Below, in pieces: positions 8,624-16,581 of a stretch of DNA of 18,823 nt; within the stretch, counting starts at the first letter, position 1, and each line of letters opens with the position of its first letter. The stretch spans positions 1 through 18,823 of the forward strand of contig JBDRKQ010000112.1 in assembly GCA_043813895.1 (NCBI GenBank). Direction: 5' to 3'. Position numbers and translations under genes: made by a program. This stretch comes from CAZTAR01 sp043813895 (GTDB taxonomy: Bacteria > Planctomycetota > Phycisphaerae > UBA1845 > UTPLA1). A model generated the notes under the pieces. The model worked only from the letters and a program-made list of their open reading frames with translations. It did no database searches and was not told the DNA's origin.

Positions 8624-8670
8624 AGCCGCCGATCGGACTCGAACCGATGACCTGCGGTTTACAAAACCGC
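8624..8670 (-). tRNA. 3' half of a tRNA-Thr(TGT) gene, probable att site
   Basis: Read on the minus strand, the segment starts with the anticodon arm (stem GCGGT/ACCGC, seven-base loop TTTGTAA, anticodon TGT for Thr). It continues with a five-base variable loop, a perfect five-pair T arm (ATCGG-TTCGAGT-CCGAT), the 3' acceptor strand CGGCGGC and discriminator T. No CCA is encoded. The matching 5' acceptor strand (GCCGCCG) and a D arm are missing upstream, where the sequence is unrelated apart from a short GCTCAGCGG. The gene is therefore partial. A lone anticodon-to-acceptor 3' half is what tyrosine-recombinase elements leave at the far end of an insertion into a tRNA gene. The inserted DNA would lie on its 5' side, to the right, where ArdC and AAA+ genes are found. 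Confidence 0.8.
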
Positions 8671-8844
8671 TGAGCGTTTCCGTAAAGCACTTCCCCCACT
8701 GCAACTTACGATCGCTGCGATTCGATCTTGTACCCATTCTTGTACTCCGATCGCGAAAACGGGTGTGTCGATCGACTCGACTCCCGACGCTACGCGGCCA
8801 ACGCTACCTCTACCTTTAAGTCCATCAGGCAGAGTCGGATGGTG
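8659..8844 (-). pseudogene. Open frame ending inside the tRNA fragment, possible integrase tail remnant
   Basis: A 61-codon open stretch with no start codon of its own follows a TAA at 8845-8847 and ends at the TAA formed by the anticodon loop of the tRNA fragment (8659-8661). Its end reads GVQEWVQDRIAAIVSC, then KRSAVL. Integrase genes of tRNA-integrating elements often lie next to the att site and may end within it, and planctomycete integrases often have long divergent tails. On that ground this may be the degraded 3' end of the element's integrase. No catalytic residues are covered, so the identity is inference from position only. Confidence 0.25.
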
Positions 8845-8930
8845 TTATGCCGGTCCTGGACGAATCGCCCCTGAGAGTCTCTGCGATGATCGGATGACGG
8901 GGGGTAAGTCCGTGTCGCATCGATAGAGAC

Positions 8931-8971
8931 CCGCAGAGGCGATGCAGGGCGGACTGAGGGAGATTCTGCGG
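8931..8971 (-). terminator. Long-loop inverted repeat after the AAA+ ATPase gene
   Basis: CCGCAGA at 8931-8937 pairs with TCTGCGG at 8965-8971 (seven pairs, 27-nt loop), starting 11 nt beyond the stop codon of the minus-strand AAA+ gene. The position suits a transcript end, but the loop is long and no T-run follows. Confidence 0.25.
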
Positions 8972-8981
8972 CCCCTTCCGC

Positions 8982-9614
8982 TCAATCCAACATCTCGCCC
9001 GATTCAATCTCCTGAAACACGGCCCGCATGTTGTTGTGGCAACGCTGAACGAGTCGCAGATAAGCAGCCTCGGGCTTTCCGTTCATGCCTTCCGCGTCGG
9101 CTATCTCCCTGGCCCGTTTCGCGAACGCTGGAGCCAGCCCTTGATTCGTGAACGGGATAGACTTGCAGCGACTCCGAAACGGCCCGTCGTACTGCCCGAA
9201 GAGGTCCGCACTGTCCTCCGTCGTCGTGAACACCACAATCACGCGGGATGGGAGCTTGTCCAGGACCGTGAGCCACGCTTGCACAGCCTTCGGTGTCATG
9301 GCCTGAGCCTCGTTGACGATCCAAGCCCGGAAGCCTCCCCCCATCGCCGTGTAGCCCATGTTGTCGGATGCTCGGCGTACCGCATCGACCGTGCAAGCCT
9401 CACCGTCTAGCTCGGTGATATTCAAGTCCGTGCAGAATTGGCGAGCCACGATCCACGCGAGGCTTGTCTTGCCCGTGCCCGATGGGCCAGCTATCCAGAA
9501 TGCGTCGCCCGTGAATCCGTCGCGGTCCACGATCCTGCGAACTCGATTGACGGCCTTGTCCTGCCCTACGAAGTCCGCCCATGTTGTCGGTCTGTATTTC
9601 TCGTGCAGCATCAT
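8982..9614 (-). CDS. Minimal clamp-loader-like AAA+ ATPase (RFC small subunit/DnaX type)
   Basis: A 210-residue AAA+ ATPase resembling only the motor part (domains I and II) of clamp-loader subunits. It opens with the family's EKYRPTTWADFVGQ, then Walker A GPSGTGKTS (43-51, K49), a Walker B-like AWIVNEAQAM (N101, E102), sensor 1 VIVVFTTTEDS, the SRC motif with its arginine finger (FRSRC, 146-150) and a sensor-2 Arg in NNMRAVF (R197). The collar domain that joins clamp-loader subunits is absent, so it ends about 100 residues short of RFC small subunits. Walker B has Asn where Asp is usual. Its start overlaps the stop of the ArdC-like gene by 4 nt (ATGA), so the two are translationally coupled. 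A role in DNA handling by a mobile element is inferred from the partner and the neighbouring att-like site; loading of a sliding clamp is not shown. Confidence 0.82.
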   Translation of the reverse strand: MMLHEKYRPTTWADFVGQDKAVNRVRRIVDRDGFTGDAFWIAGPSGTGKTSLAWIVARQFCTDLNITELDGEACTVDAVRRASDNMGYTAMGGGFRAWIVNEAQAMTPKAVQAWLTVLDKLPSRVIVVFTTTEDSADLFGQYDGPFRSRCKSIPFTNQGLAPAFAKRAREIADAEGMNGKPEAAYLRLVQRCHNNMRAVFQEIESGEMLD

Positions 9615-10447
9615 GCGGCCACCCCCTTCCCACTTCGGAGCGATTCAAGATCGTCGATGATCGTCCGTGCTGTCGCGGTGATCCGATGCAAGCTCGCCTT
9701 GAGGGCCTTGGCGTCACCGTTCCACAACGCGATGTAGCGGCTGGCTCGGACTTCCACGTCAAGCCCAAAGTGCAGGCAGACCACATAGGCGACCGATTCC
9801 GCCTCAAGCTCAGCAACAGTGGCCGTGAGCGATTCCTTCGCTGTCCAGTGCAGGGCCTCATGGGCAAGCTCGTGCGATAGCGTCTTCGCTTGTTGCCCCG
9901 TTGGATGCGTGTTGTCAATCTCGATTCGGCCACGCTTGGAAACGCCGAACGCCGAGCCGGAAAGCTCCTGGAAACTGACTGCAATCCCGCGGGAATCGGC
10001 GACGCGGACAAGATCGCTGAGCAATGCATCGGCGACAACATCGACGGTCGGCAGGTCGATTGTCGGTAGGGCTTCTCCGTCGGTCTGAGCAACGTCGAAT
10101 ACATGGACGGCTCGAAAGTAGATTCCCTCGACAGTCTCGGCGTTGCCGTTGTCCTGGACTGCCTCTCGGCGATACGGACAGGGGGCACAGATTGTGATGC
10201 CATACTCTCCCTTGCGGACTTGTCTGCCGAGTTTCTGCCACGTTCGATAGCCCGCTACTCGCGTTGCGTCCGGCCGCTGCATCGCAATCAGCAGCGTATT
10301 CCGCCAGCTATACGCGTGGAATCGAGCTTGGACCGCGAGGAACTGCTGGAACATCTCGGAGGCCCTCACCCCGTCGATTGCGTTGGCCAGCCTGTCAAGA
10401 CTTGCCTCTATCTGACTGCGTAACTGGTTTGCCTTGTCCGTTCTCAT
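9611..10447 (-). CDS. ArdC-like antirestriction protein with M78-type metallopeptidase domain
   Basis: A 278-residue protein with the two-domain plan of ArdC-like proteins from plasmids, phages and integrative elements. The N-terminal domain (about 1-120) matches the ArdC single-stranded-DNA-binding domain: YSWRNTLLIAMQRPDATRVA, then GYRTWQKLGRQVRKGEYGI. The C-terminal domain is an ImmA/IrrE-like zinc peptidase with HELAH (H192, E193, H196) and a downstream Glu ligand in ELEAESVAYVVC (E217). Known ArdC proteins coat incoming single-stranded DNA and protect it from restriction; whether this copy does is not visible. GGGAG lies 8 nt before the ATG, a good ribosome-binding site. It is the first gene of a two-gene unit with the AAA+ ATPase and reads toward the tRNA-derived att site. 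About 200 nt upstream (10448-10650) hold no gene. Confidence 0.85.
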   Translation of the reverse strand: MRTDKANQLRSQIEASLDRLANAIDGVRASEMFQQFLAVQARFHAYSWRNTLLIAMQRPDATRVAGYRTWQKLGRQVRKGEYGITICAPCPYRREAVQDNGNAETVEGIYFRAVHVFDVAQTDGEALPTIDLPTVDVVADALLSDLVRVADSRGIAVSFQELSGSAFGVSKRGRIEIDNTHPTGQQAKTLSHELAHEALHWTAKESLTATVAELEAESVAYVVCLHFGLDVEVRASRYIALWNGDAKALKASLHRITATARTIIDDLESLRSGKGVAA

Positions 10448-10650
10448 CGTCTTGTTCTCCCTTCTCGGCCGGTCGCCCGCGGCTGCGTCACCCGTCTTTC
10501 CGCTGAGTTTCCGGTAGGTTTCCAGGGCTTCTCACGAGCCCACCCCCTCCGGCCCCAAGCCGCCTCGCCAATCCGGGGGGAAAGGCCTCGGCCATATTGC
10601 ATAACCTCTCCGCGAACCGGCCGCTGCCCGCTGGGAGATCGCGAGCCAGC

Positions 10651-10679
10651 TTGTATGGAAGATGTCCGACCGGTACAAT
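10651..10679 (+). promoter_or_regulatory. Sigma-70-type promoter for the secreted protein/ECF/kinase operon
   Basis: TTGTAT (10651-10656) and TACAAT (10674-10679) are separated by exactly 17 nt and point to the gene starting at 10745, giving a leader of about 58 nt. The bases after the -10 (TACGGCCAGAG) match those after the candidate -10 at 2468. This is the best housekeeping-type promoter seen in the window. Confidence 0.65.
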
Positions 10680-10744
10680 TACGGCCAGAGGGAGGTCCTG
10701 CCACGGATGGTGTGTCGCCAGCATCTCTACACGAGGAGCACACC

Positions 10745-11506
10745 ATGAACGGAAGACGCATCGCGATCCTGGCCTTGATCGCTGGCAGCAGTTTGGGCGG
10801 CACGTGTCAGGGGGACGGTTCTGCTGGCTTCGGCGGAGTTCCGCGTGAGACAATCCCGCTCGGCGGCAACACGTTCGGCCCTGTGATAGCCGGCAACGTC
10901 TTCGAGTACACGATGGTCCTGGACAATGCGACGAACGGCGTTCATGCCGAAGGAGCGGTCAGCATCCTCACTGTGCCGTACGAGGACTCCCATGTGTCCA
11001 ACGCCGTCGCCGAGGTATGGACCGTGCAGAGCCAACACCGTACCCAGTATGGGATGCCCATCGAGCCTGTCGTGGGAACAGTCACCAGCGTCTACAAGCA
11101 TGACGCACAGGGCTTCGCCTCACTCATCGTGGCCGAGGGGGAAGACGGCACGATGCGTTATGTCACAACGCCCGAAGCCGGCTACCTGTGCTGCCCCGAA
11201 GGTGGCAAGATTGAGGTTGGACTGGCGTTCTCATCCGGTCCTGTCAGATTCGACGACGGGTCCACACTGGCATCCAGCTATGTCGTTACGGCTGTTGAGG
11301 TCGTCGACGTGCCATTCGGTCGGTTTGAAGCATTCCGTCTTGAGGCTAACACGACCACAACCAACGCCTCGGGCAGCGAAGTCACGGATGGGACTGAATG
11401 GGTCCACCCCAGCGTAGGCATAGTGCGAATGGACGTTACGCATCGCAGCGGCGTTGGCGTCATGACGACGACGATCGAACTTGTCTCCACAAACGTGGAG
11501 CTGTAA
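10745..11506 (+). CDS. Secreted protein of unknown family, first gene of ECF/kinase operon
   Basis: A 253-residue protein beginning with an export signal: basic MNGRRIA, hydrophobic ILALIAGSSLGG, then TCQGDG. The Cys at residue 22 could be a lipid site, but the -1 residue is Thr, so the lipobox is not canonical and ordinary cleavage is as likely. The mature part is rich in beta-prone Thr/Val stretches, without a domain I recognise; YLCCPEGGK holds a Cys pair. GAGGAG lies 6 nt before the ATG, and the frame's earlier start at 10655 would overlie the promoter, so 10745 is chosen. The ECF sigma gene follows after 32 nt and the kinase after that, so the protein probably takes part in, or is sensed by, that signalling module. 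No function is claimed. Confidence 0.75.
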   Translation: MNGRRIAILALIAGSSLGGTCQGDGSAGFGGVPRETIPLGGNTFGPVIAGNVFEYTMVLDNATNGVHAEGAVSILTVPYEDSHVSNAVAEVWTVQSQHRTQYGMPIEPVVGTVTSVYKHDAQGFASLIVAEGEDGTMRYVTTPEAGYLCCPEGGKIEVGLAFSSGPVRFDDGSTLASSYVVTAVEVVDVPFGRFEAFRLEANTTTTNASGSEVTDGTEWVHPSVGIVRMDVTHRSGVGVMTTTIELVSTNVEL

Positions 11507-11538
11507 CGCGGCCCCTCGACGCACCTGGAATCCCTAAC

Positions 11539-12162
11539 ATGCCCTCTGCTGATGAGCTTACCCAGACCATCCGTCTTCTCCAGCGTGCGAAAGACGGCGA
11601 TCAACAGGCGTTGAACGATCTGTACGCCCGGTTCGGAGAAAAACTGCACACCGTCGTTCGGTTTCGGCTTGGTCCCCGCTTGAGATCGAAGATGGAATCG
11701 TGCGACGTGGTCCAGGACGCGCTTCTGGCGAGCCTCCGCCAGATCGAAGCCGGTGAGTTTGCTAGTAGTGGTGCTCTCTTCCATTGGCTCGTGAAGCTCG
11801 TGGAGAACCGCATCCGAGACCATGCTGACCACTTCGCAGCACAGAAGCGGGACGCCAGCCGAGAGACGCCTTTGGACGTGCGTCGTGCATCGACGGACTC
11901 GGTCTTCGGCCCGATCGCAGAGTTGGCCACCTTCGGTACTCCATCCCGTGCGGCAGTTCGAGCGGAAGACCTGACTCGACTTGAGGCGGCACTCGACACC
12001 CTGACGCCCGACCAGAAGGAAGCGATCATCCTCGTTCGATACGAGGGGCTATCGCTGACGGAGGCCGGAGAGAAGATGGGACGACAACCTGATGCCGTTC
12101 GTATGCTCGTGTCCCGTGCGATTGTCCAACTTGGCAGGATGGTGAAGAGCGACGACTCTTGA
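11539..12162 (+). CDS. ECF-type RNA polymerase sigma factor
   Basis: A 207-residue sigma-70 family protein with only regions 2 and 4, as in ECF sigma factors. Region 2 (about 15-100) includes LNDLYARFGEKLHTVVRFRL, CDVVQDALLAS and WLVKLVENRIRDHADHF. Region 4 (about 144-200) has LEAALDTLTPDQKEAIILVR and the helix-turn-helix LSLTEAGEKMGRQPDAVRML. The linker of about 40 residues is longer than usual. No zinc anti-sigma factor is adjacent. Instead a Ser/Thr kinase gene starts 15 nt downstream, the arrangement of the planctomycete ECF-STK groups, where kinase activity is thought to control the sigma factor. The start at 11539 is chosen because the upstream extension overlaps the previous gene; its ribosome-binding site (GGAA) is weak, which suggests coupling to that gene. 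Confidence 0.9.
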   Translation: MPSADELTQTIRLLQRAKDGDQQALNDLYARFGEKLHTVVRFRLGPRLRSKMESCDVVQDALLASLRQIEAGEFASSGALFHWLVKLVENRIRDHADHFAAQKRDASRETPLDVRRASTDSVFGPIAELATFGTPSRAAVRAEDLTRLEAALDTLTPDQKEAIILVRYEGLSLTEAGEKMGRQPDAVRMLVSRAIVQLGRMVKSDDS

Positions 12163-12177
12163 GGCGAAGGCAGACCG

Positions 12178-15100
12178 ATGGACACTACGAACCAGGAACG
12201 CATCGACGCAATCCTCACGGAGGCAGTCTCGCGGCGACTGGCCGGGGAGGCCGTGGACATCGAGGAGATTGCCGCAGCCAATCCCGCCCTGGCCGATGAA
12301 CTCCGCACTCAGTGGAAGGCCCTGTGCGGACTCCGAGACCACCTCGGGCCGATCATGCAGACAGACACCGGCGGCGGTGACATCGCCCCTGGCACATCAC
12401 TGGGCGACTTCAAGGTCAACTCTGAAATCGGCCGCGGCGGTATGGGCATCGTGTACGAGGCGGAGCAGCGAGACCCCCGGCGTCTGGTCGCGTTGAAGGT
12501 CATTCGCGGGGGGCCGTTCGTTGACGAGCACGACATCAGGATGTTCCAGCGAGAGGTCCAGGCCCTGGCCCGCCTGGAGCACCCCGGCATCGCCGCCATC
12601 TACGGTGCGGGACACACCGACGACGGACAGCACTTCTTCGCCATGGAACTGATCTGCGGAACACCGCTGATTGCCCACGTCCGGCAAGCGAAGCTCGGCA
12701 CAAGAGAACGCCTGAAGTTGTTCCAACAGGTCTGCGATGCAGTCAACTACGCCCACCAGCGAGGCGTCATTCACCGGGACCTGAAGCCAGGGAACATCCT
12801 CATCGACAGCCACGGGAATCCCAAGATTCTCGACTTCGGGCTGGCCAGGATCACCGACGCGGACGTGAACGCCACGACCGTCGTGACAGACCTCGGCCGA
12901 ATCCAAGGGACACTCCCCTACATGTCGCCGGAGCAGGCACGCGGCGATCCGGATCAGATCGACCTCCGCAGCGACGTGTACTCCCTCGGTGTGCTCCTCT
13001 ACGAGTTGCTGACGGATTGCCTTCCTTGTGATGTCACCGGGGCGGCACTCCACGAGGCTGTCCGGACCATCTGCGAAGAACCGCCGCGTCGTCCCAGCAC
13101 AATCCGCCGGGCACTCCGGGGAGACCTGGAGACCATCGCGCTCAAGGCCCTGGAGAAGGACCCGTCTCGACGCTACCAAAGTGCGGCGGCACTCTCTCAG
13201 GATGTCAGCCACTTCCTCACCGACCAGCCCATCCTGGCCCGACCGCCGAGTGCGGCGTACCAACTCCGCAAGCTCGTGAGCCGACACAAGGCCGTCACGG
13301 CCCTCGTCACGAGTTGTCTCGTGTTCCTCTCCACGCTGGCCATCGTAATGTCGGTCATGTCCGTAAAGCTGGCGGGCGAACGGGACAACGCCGAATCAGC
13401 ACGGGACGCAGCCGTTGCAGCCGAGCAACAGGCGGCGGATCGCCTTACTGAGGCTACAGAGGCCCGCGAACGCGCCGAGGCGGCTGAACACAAAGCCTCC
13501 GAGGAGGCACAAGTCGCCCTAGCGGCGTTAAGCAAGGCTCAAGCGGTTACGTCCTTCATGCAGTCAATCTTTTCGAGCATTACTCCAGAGATTGCAGGGA
13601 GCTTGGACAAGACGCTCCTGCGGATAATCCTGGACACTGCTGCCGCACGTATCGAGACTGAGTTTGCAGACCAACCGGAGATCGAGGCGCAGATCAGACA
13701 TACGATTGGGTGCACATACATGGCCCTGGGCCAGTACGCGGCAGCAGAGCCACATCTGGAGATAGCATTGGATGTTTTTCATTTTTTACGAGGTGAGGAG
13801 TACCATGACACTCTAGTTGCGATGAACAACTTGGCCGTGCTGTACTCGCATCAAGGGCAACTTTCTGAAGCTGAGGGGTTGCTCGTCAGAACAATCAAGG
13901 TCCGCCGAAGTTTGGTGGGTCCAGACCATGCAGACACTTTGTCCGTAATGAACAATCTGGCGGCCGTATACTCCGAGCAAGAACGCTACTCAGAGGCTGA
14001 GGAGTTGTTCGCTGACGTTCTCGATATGCGAAAGCGTACGTTGGGCGAAACAGACCCAGACACGGTAATGTCGATGGGGAATCTGGGATTGCTCTATGTT
14101 GATCAGAAGCGGTACCTCGATGCGGAGCCATTGCTTTCCGAATCACTAGCGCTTCGCCGCAAGACGTTGGGGGAGGAACATCCAGACACACTAGCTTCAA
14201 TGAGCTGCCTGGCGGGATTGTACTGTTGTCAAGAACGACATGCCGAAGCTGAAGAGCTCTACACAAGAGTGCTTGCTTGCAGACGCCGCGCGTTGGGCAA
14301 GACGCATCCAGACACACTAATATCTATGGCCAAGCTAGCACTGGTGTACTGCAAACAAGCACGGTATGACGAGGCCGAGGCACTGTACCTTGAGGCCGTT
14401 GATGTTCTCCGCGACACACTCGGCGTAGAGCATCCAGAGACACTGTCCGCACTGAGCGGGCTAGTCAAGGTTTGCCAGCTAAAGCAGCAAAACGCGGTGG
14501 CCGAAACTCAAGAAGTCTTGGATGTTCGCAATCGCATGTCTGGCGAAGAAAACCCGGACACGCTAGTGGCGATGGAGGACCTGGCGATTTACCACATGAG
14601 TCAGGGTAACTACGAGAACGCTGAGCAGTTGTTATCGAAGTCGCTTGAGATTCGCCGCCGTATGTTGGGTGATGATCGCCCGGGTATGGGCCGGGTTCTG
14701 TTTTCCTTGGCACTTCTCTACTCGACGATGCACGATGATGAGAGAGCTATTCCGCTCTATCGTGACGCATTGCGAATCTTCCGAGGAGTCCATAGCAATG
14801 ATGAGAATGCTGTTGCCGCATACACTTTGATAGGCTTGGCCAACTCACTGTACGCGATAGGGGACTATGCCGGTGCCGAGCAGTTCTTGCGTGATAGCGT
14901 GGTCGCTTTGCCCGATCATTACCCTGAAAGTATTCCGATTCCACCCTTGTTTGCATCTGCCATCTTGTGTAAACGCCTGGCCCATACTGTGACGGTGCGT
15001 TGTGAAACGTTGTGCCAAAACGGCGAATACGGCAACGCGGAAGTTTCTTGCCGAAAAGCCATGTCTGCGTTGCGGCACGTCTATTCAGAGGAAGACGAGA

Positions 15101-15747
15101 CCGTTGCGACGACGCTCCACAACCTGGGGAGAGTGCTCGGCGAAAAGGGGGATATCACCGGGGCGGAGGAGGCCTTCCGTGAAGCGCTGGCCATGCGGCA
15201 GAAGTTGCACGGCAAGAAGCACGCCGATGTTGCGGCCACACTTACGAGCTTGGCAGGAGTTCTGTGGGAGAAGGGCGACTGCAGTGAAGCGGAGCGTCTC
15301 AGCCGACAAGCCATCAAGATACACAAGGCAAAGTGGCTCTTCAAAGATCGCAAGGCTATGGCGGGGGCACAGGCCATTTTCGGTGCGGCTCTTTGTGCAG
15401 AGGGACGGCCAGAGGAGGCGGAGCCGGTTCTTCGCGAATGCCTCAAGACTCGCCGGGAGACCCTGTCCGAGGGGCACTGGATGATCGCCAACGCCGAGAG
15501 CCTGCTTGGCGGCTGCCTGGCCGATCAAGGCCGATTTGAGGAGGCGGAACCCCTGCTGACCGGCAGCCATGCGGCGATCAAGGCGGATTCCGGCTTCCGG
15601 CACAGACGATGGGTCGAAGCCATCGAGCGGACCACTCGCATGTACGAAGCCTGGGGACGACCCGAGCAAGCGGCCGAGTTCCGGCAGATGCTCAAGCAAG
15701 CCGAGAGCCCCTCATCCGCCCCCACCTCAGCACCTGCCTCTCCCTAG
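12178..15747 (+). CDS. Membrane-anchored Ser/Thr protein kinase with TPR tail
   Basis: A 1189-residue Hanks-type kinase. After an N-terminal helical segment with NPALADELR, common in planctomycete kinases, the catalytic domain covers about 76-350: glycine loop IGRGGMG (84-90), K107 (VALKVI), E126, HRDLKPGN (H199, R200, D201, N206), DFG (219-221) and PYMSPEQ in the activation segment. All catalytic residues are intact. A single TM helix (about 371-393, ALVTSCLVFLSTLAIVMSV) and an Ala/Glu-rich coiled coil (about 400-455) follow. The rest, about 500-1170, is a long array of kinesin-light-chain-like TPR repeats (LGEEHPDTLASM, LGKTHPDTLISM). This predicts a cytoplasmic kinase with an extracytoplasmic TPR sensor or scaffold. 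GAAGG precedes the ATG. The gene follows the ECF sigma gene by 15 nt and is its likely regulator. The TPR-coding part is less GC-rich than both ends. Confidence 0.93.
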   Translation: MDTTNQERIDAILTEAVSRRLAGEAVDIEEIAAANPALADELRTQWKALCGLRDHLGPIMQTDTGGGDIAPGTSLGDFKVNSEIGRGGMGIVYEAEQRDPRRLVALKVIRGGPFVDEHDIRMFQREVQALARLEHPGIAAIYGAGHTDDGQHFFAMELICGTPLIAHVRQAKLGTRERLKLFQQVCDAVNYAHQRGVIHRDLKPGNILIDSHGNPKILDFGLARITDADVNATTVVTDLGRIQGTLPYMSPEQARGDPDQIDLRSDVYSLGVLLYELLTDCLPCDVTGAALHEAVRTICEEPPRRPSTIRRALRGDLETIALKALEKDPSRRYQSAAALSQDVSHFLTDQPILARPPSAAYQLRKLVSRHKAVTALVTSCLVFLSTLAIVMSVMSVKLAGERDNAESARDAAVAAEQQAADRLTEATEARERAEAAEHKASEEAQVALAALSKAQAVTSFMQSIFSSITPEIAGSLDKTLLRIILDTAAARIETEFADQPEIEAQIRHTIGCTYMALGQYAAAEPHLEIALDVFHFLRGEEYHDTLVAMNNLAVLYSHQGQLSEAEGLLVRTIKVRRSLVGPDHADTLSVMNNLAAVYSEQERYSEAEELFADVLDMRKRTLGETDPDTVMSMGNLGLLYVDQKRYLDAEPLLSESLALRRKTLGEEHPDTLASMSCLAGLYCCQERHAEAEELYTRVLACRRRALGKTHPDTLISMAKLALVYCKQARYDEAEALYLEAVDVLRDTLGVEHPETLSALSGLVKVCQLKQQNAVAETQEVLDVRNRMSGEENPDTLVAMEDLAIYHMSQGNYENAEQLLSKSLEIRRRMLGDDRPGMGRVLFSLALLYSTMHDDERAIPLYRDALRIFRGVHSNDENAVAAYTLIGLANSLYAIGDYAGAEQFLRDSVVALPDHYPESIPIPPLFASAILCKRLAHTVTVRCETLCQNGEYGNAEVSCRKAMSALRHVYSEEDETVATTLHNLGRVLGEKGDITGAEEAFREALAMRQKLHGKKHADVAATLTSLAGVLWEKGDCSEAERLSRQAIKIHKAKWLFKDRKAMAGAQAIFGAALCAEGRPEEAEPVLRECLKTRRETLSEGHWMIANAESLLGGCLADQGRFEEAEPLLTGSHAAIKADSGFRHRRWVEAIERTTRMYEAWGRPEQAAEFRQMLKQAESPSSAPTSAPASP

Positions 15748-15887
15748 CAGCTCGGGACGGCCCCCCGCTTTCTCCAATCTCGTCTCAAAACAGATTTCCG
15801 AGGCAGCCTTCGTTCGGTCCGGTCAGAGTTCCCGCTCCATTGCTTGTGGACAGGAACTGGAAGACCGACCCGATGCGAGGCTTTCAA

Positions 15888-16298
15888 ATGACGAAACAGA
15901 TGAGATGTTGGAAGTGTGGCGGCGAGATGTCAGTCACGCGGGAGATGATCGGAGCGACCGCCAGGTGCCCGCATTGTGATGTCGGTGTGGGCGTTCCGGG
16001 TGATCTGTTCGGCGCGCCCGCTGCAATTCAAGTCTCGCCAAAGGCGACCGCGCTCAGAAGGTCACCGGCCGGGGCTGCCGTTCTCAACTTCTTCTTCTGG
16101 GGGGCCGGGTACGTGTACCTCGGGCGGATGTGGGGCCTATGGATACTCATCCCGTTCTGCATCTTGACCGGCATCGCCTGCATCGCAAACGCAGGCAGCG
16201 GCCCGGAGGAGGTCGCTCTGGGTAGCGTGATCGTTGCCAATCTGCCTGGCCTCGCGATGGCTTTTCACGCCTACAAGATGGCCGGAGAGAGCCGGTAA
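15888..16298 (+). CDS. Zinc-ribbon protein with two membrane helices
   Basis: A 136-residue protein. The head has two cysteine pairs, CWKCGGEM near the start and CPHCDVGVGVPG about 20 residues on, forming a zinc-ribbon-like knuckle. The second half has two hydrophobic stretches: one following LNFFFWGAGYVYLGR, which recalls the start of TM2-type domains, then LWILIPFCILTGIACIANA, and a final one around VIVANLPGLAMAFHAY. The ATG at 15888 is chosen because GCGAGG lies 7 nt upstream; the frame stays open to 15609 but overlaps the kinase gene there. It starts 140 nt after the kinase stop and may or may not be part of that operon. Function is unknown; small zinc-ribbon membrane proteins of this build are common in planctomycetes. 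Confidence 0.7.
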   Translation: MTKQMRCWKCGGEMSVTREMIGATARCPHCDVGVGVPGDLFGAPAAIQVSPKATALRRSPAGAAVLNFFFWGAGYVYLGRMWGLWILIPFCILTGIACIANAGSGPEEVALGSVIVANLPGLAMAFHAYKMAGESR

Positions 16299-16581
16299 CA
16301 CGGCAGTATCCAAGCATCGCGGTTCATGCCCGGCTACCGCCGATCCCACACTTGACGGTTTGGTCTGATCCTGGGGGATTCCGGCATCATACTCGTAGTC
16401 GTCCGGGATACCCCCCACCGGTGTGCGAGTCGCGATCCACAGCGGATAACCGGCTGTCGCGTTCATCGCCGGATTCCCGTGCGACCAGATTATTCTCCGA
16501 ACACCCCCGTTCGGTTCTGGCCCGCTTCCCGCTCAACGACTTGAGGAGACTCAGGAACCCTGGACCTTGGAGGAAACAGCC

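Noticed and set aside
8624..8684. A complete, functional tRNA gene with an unusual 5' half
   Set aside because: No strand pairing with the 3' acceptor (CGGCGGC) and no proper D arm is found within the expected distance; the GCTCAGCGG upstream is too short to be more than chance.
8595..8819. A 74-codon plus-strand open frame across the tRNA fragment
   Set aside because: Such frames arise from tRNA sequence read in antisense and are a familiar artefact; no coding signal is present beyond it.
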